DNA of 7,721 nt. It comes from an uncultured Micrococcus sp. GTDB taxonomy: Bacteria; Actinomycetota; Actinomycetes; Actinomycetales; Micrococcaceae. Below the pieces are notes generated by a model. It was not told the DNA's origin and made no database searches. It saw only the letters and a list, made by a program, of their open reading frames with translations. Of this stretch, positions 6,008 to 7,721 are shown one piece after another (position 1 is the first letter of the stretch; every line of letters begins with the position of its first letter). The translations under genes were made by a program, and so were the position numbers. The stretch is taken from NCBI GenBank assembly GCA_946222435.1, contig CAMIOJ010000098.1, forward strand, positions 1-7,721, given 5' to 3'.

Positions 6008-7677
6008 CACATCTTGGCCGGGGCGGAGACGCCGAGCAGGTCCAGGCCGTTGCGGAGGACCTGGGCGGTGGCGTCGTTGAGCCACAGGCGGGTGCGGTTG
6101 ACGTCCTGCACGGGGCCGCGGGTGCCGTCGTGCTCGGGGGCGGGGACGATGCGGCATGCGGCGTACCAGGAGTGGTAGGCGCCGGCGACCACCTCGAGGT
6201 GGCGGGCGATGCGGTGCGGCTCGCGCAGGCGGGCGGCCATGCCCACCACGGACGGGAACTCGGCCAGTTGGGCGAGCAGCTCGCCCTCGGTCGGGTGCGT
6301 CAGCAGGGAGGCGTCGAACGCGGAGCGGTCCACGTCGTGTGCGGCGGCGGTGTCGGCGGCGTTGCAGGCGCGGGCGTGGGCGTACTGCACGTAGAACACC
6401 GGGTTGTCGTTGGTGGCCGAGCGCAGCAGCTCCGGGTCGATGGTGATCGGCGAGTCGGCCGGGTAGCGGGCCAGGTCGTAGCGCAGCGCGTCGCGGCCGA
6501 GCCACTCCACGAGGTCCTTGAGCTCGATGATGTTGCCGGCGCGCTTGGAGAGCTTGGCGCCGTTGACGGAGATCAGCTGGCCGATGAGGATCTCGATGTT
6601 CTGCTGCGGGTCGTCCCCGGCGGCGGCCGCGATGGCCCTGAGCCGGCCCACGTAGCCGTGGTGGTCCGCACCGAGCAGGTAGACCTTCTCGGTGAAGCCG
6701 CGGTCCCGCTTGTCCAGGTAGTAGGCGGCGTCCGCGGCGAAGTAGGTGGGCTCGCCGTTGGCGCGGATCAGGACGCGGTCCTTGTCGTCGCCGAAGGCGG
6801 TGGTCTTGAGCCAGACGGCGCCCTCGCGGTCCTCCACGTGTCCCTGCTCGCGCAGGCGCTCCACGGCCTGCTGGATGGCACCGGTGTCGTGCAGGCGGCG
6901 CTCGGAGGTGAACACGTCGAAGTGCACGTCGAAGGCGGTGAGGGTGTCCTTGATGTCCTGCATCTGCAGCGCGTAGGCGGCCTCGCGGACCACCGGGCGG
7001 GCGGCCTCGTCCGTGAGCTCGCGGACCTCCGGGTGGTCCTTGGCCACCTGGTCGGCGAGGTCCTGCACGTACTGGCCGGGGTAGCCGCCCTCCGGGACCT
7101 CGCGCCCGTGCAGGCGGGAGAGCACGGAGTCGGCGAAGACGTTCATCTGGTTGCCGGCGTCGTTGACGTAGTACTCGGCGGTGACGTCCGCACCCGAGGC
7201 GCGCAGCAGGCGGGTGATGGCGTCGCCCAGGGCGGCCCAACGGGTGTGGCCGATGTGCAGCGGGCCGGTGGGGTTCGCGGACACGAACTCCATGTTCACC
7301 ACGTGGCCGGCCAGGGCGTCGTTGTGGCCGTAGGTGTCCCCGGCCTCCACGATCTGGCGGGCGAGCTGCCCGGCGGCGGCGGCGTCCAGGGTGATGTTGA
7401 GGAAGCCGGGGCCGGCGACGTCCACCTTCGCGACGCCCTCCTGGGCGCCGACACGCTCGGCGAGGACGGCGGCGAACTCGCGCGGGTTCATGCCGGCCTT
7501 CTTGGCGAACTGCATGGCCACGTTGGTGGCCCAGTCTCCGTGCTCGCGGCTGCGGGGACGCTCGACGCGGACGCGCTCCGGGGAGAGCTCGTCGCGGAGG
7601 GTCTCCGGCAGGGCGCCGTCCTCGACGGCGGCCAGCAGCTGGGCATGGATGAGAGAGGCGAGTTCTTCAGGCTTCAC
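6007..7677 (-). CDS. argS: Arginine--tRNA ligase
   Basis: Class I aminoacyl-tRNA synthetase that charges tRNA-Arg with arginine using ATP, in the cytoplasm. The 556-residue length is normal. Residues 1 to about 100 form the N-terminal additional domain that recognises the tRNA D-loop. The catalytic domain carries the HIGH motif as SANPTGPLHIGHTR (133-146, HIGH at 141-144) and the KMSKS-equivalent loop AKLSKRAGN (374-382). EYYVNDAGNQM (168-178) is also characteristic. The C-terminal helical anticodon-binding (DALR) domain starts near 425, with FYVQYAHAR at 428-436. The GTG start at 7677 fits the family N-terminus (EELASLIHAQL at 4-14); the next Met, residue 55, would remove most of the first domain. 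No Shine-Dalgarno sequence precedes the start, but a -10-like TAGACT stands 7 nt before it, so the mRNA is probably leaderless. It is the first gene of the lysine/threonine cluster; in C. glutamicum the argS-lysA operon responds to arginine and lysine. Confidence 0.98.
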   Translation of the reverse strand: MKPEELASLIHAQLLAAVEDGALPETLRDELSPERVRVERPRSREHGDWATNVAMQFAKKAGMNPREFAAVLAERVGAQEGVAKVDVAGPGFLNITLDAAAAGQLARQIVEAGDTYGHNDALAGHVVNMEFVSANPTGPLHIGHTRWAALGDAITRLLRASGADVTAEYYVNDAGNQMNVFADSVLSRLHGREVPEGGYPGQYVQDLADQVAKDHPEVRELTDEAARPVVREAAYALQMQDIKDTLTAFDVHFDVFTSERRLHDTGAIQQAVERLREQGHVEDREGAVWLKTTAFGDDKDRVLIRANGEPTYFAADAAYYLDKRDRGFTEKVYLLGADHHGYVGRLRAIAAAAGDDPQQNIEILIGQLISVNGAKLSKRAGNIIELKDLVEWLGRDALRYDLARYPADSPITIDPELLRSATNDNPVFYVQYAHARACNAADTAAAHDVDRSAFDASLLTHPTEGELLAQLAEFPSVVGMAARLREPHRIARHLEVVAGAYHSWYAACRIVPAPEHDGTRGPVQDVNRTRLWLNDATAQVLRNGLDLLGVSAPAKM

Positions 7678-7690
7678 GGGGCCAAGTCTA
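7678..7690 (-). promoter_or_regulatory. Candidate promoter of argS giving a leaderless transcript
   Basis: TAGACT (7690-7685) matches the actinobacterial -10 pattern TAnnnT. Seven nt (TGGCCCC) separate it from the GTG at 7677, so a transcript starting at the usual distance would begin on or next to the G of the start codon. There is no AGGAGG-like sequence in this interval, consistent with leaderless translation, which is common in actinobacteria. The region upstream to the window edge (7691-7721) is GC-rich, and I see no convincing -35 hexamer there. Confidence 0.6.
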
Positions 7691-7721
7691 GGGGCGGGGC
7701 GCGGTACGCGTCGTCCTGTGG

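Noticed and set aside
4712..6178. 488-codon plus-strand open frame opposite lysA and the end of argS
   Set aside because: Composition is dominated by Gly, Val, His and Arg as expected from reverse-frame reading of GC-rich codons. lysA on the other strand has all catalytic motifs.
5996..7240. Upstream extension of the lysA reading frame through argS, making a 922-codon open frame
   Set aside because: The added residues are an off-frame reading of argS. The GTG at 5995 with AGGAGG six nt upstream is the plausible start.

Overview
The window is a stretch of chromosomal housekeeping DNA from a very GC-rich actinobacterium, and every recognisable gene lies on the minus strand. In transcription order (right to left) they are argS, lysA, hom, thrC, thrB and the 5' part of rho. 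This order is well known in actinobacteria; Mycobacterium tuberculosis has the same argS-lysA-hom(thrA)-thrC-thrB-rho series. The GC-rich codon bias and a Rho N-terminus that closely resembles my recollection of Micrococcus luteus Rho point to the family Micrococcaceae, probably Micrococcus or a close relative. The species call is an inference.

Layout: positions 7721-7678 hold a candidate promoter for argS, placed so that the transcript would start at the GTG start codon (leaderless). argS (7677-6007) is followed after 11 nt by lysA (5995-4472), whose Shine-Dalgarno sequence overlaps the argS stop codon. An 85-nt gap containing an 18-nt imperfect palindrome and a strong AGGAGG leads to hom (4386-3064). 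thrC (3056-1944) follows after 7 nt, and thrB (1944-991) overlaps thrC by one base (TGATG). A 246-nt non-coding gap (990-745) contains candidate hairpins, a T6 run and no TA dinucleotide. rho starts at 744 and runs off the left edge after 248 codons.

Together the genes make arginyl-tRNA, carry out the last step of lysine synthesis (LysA) and perform the three dedicated steps from aspartate semialdehyde to threonine (Hom, ThrB, ThrC). rho encodes the transcription terminator. The visible part of Rho is mostly an Arg/Asp/Gly/Asn-rich disordered segment, including a near-perfect 69-bp (23-residue) tandem duplication. The tight spacing from argS to lysA and from hom to thrB suggests one or two transcripts.

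I see no mobile element, CRISPR array, RNA gene or clearly novel system. The points most worth a second look are the recent duplication in rho, the possible attenuator-like structures and missing canonical -10 in the rho leader, and the probable leaderless start of argS.
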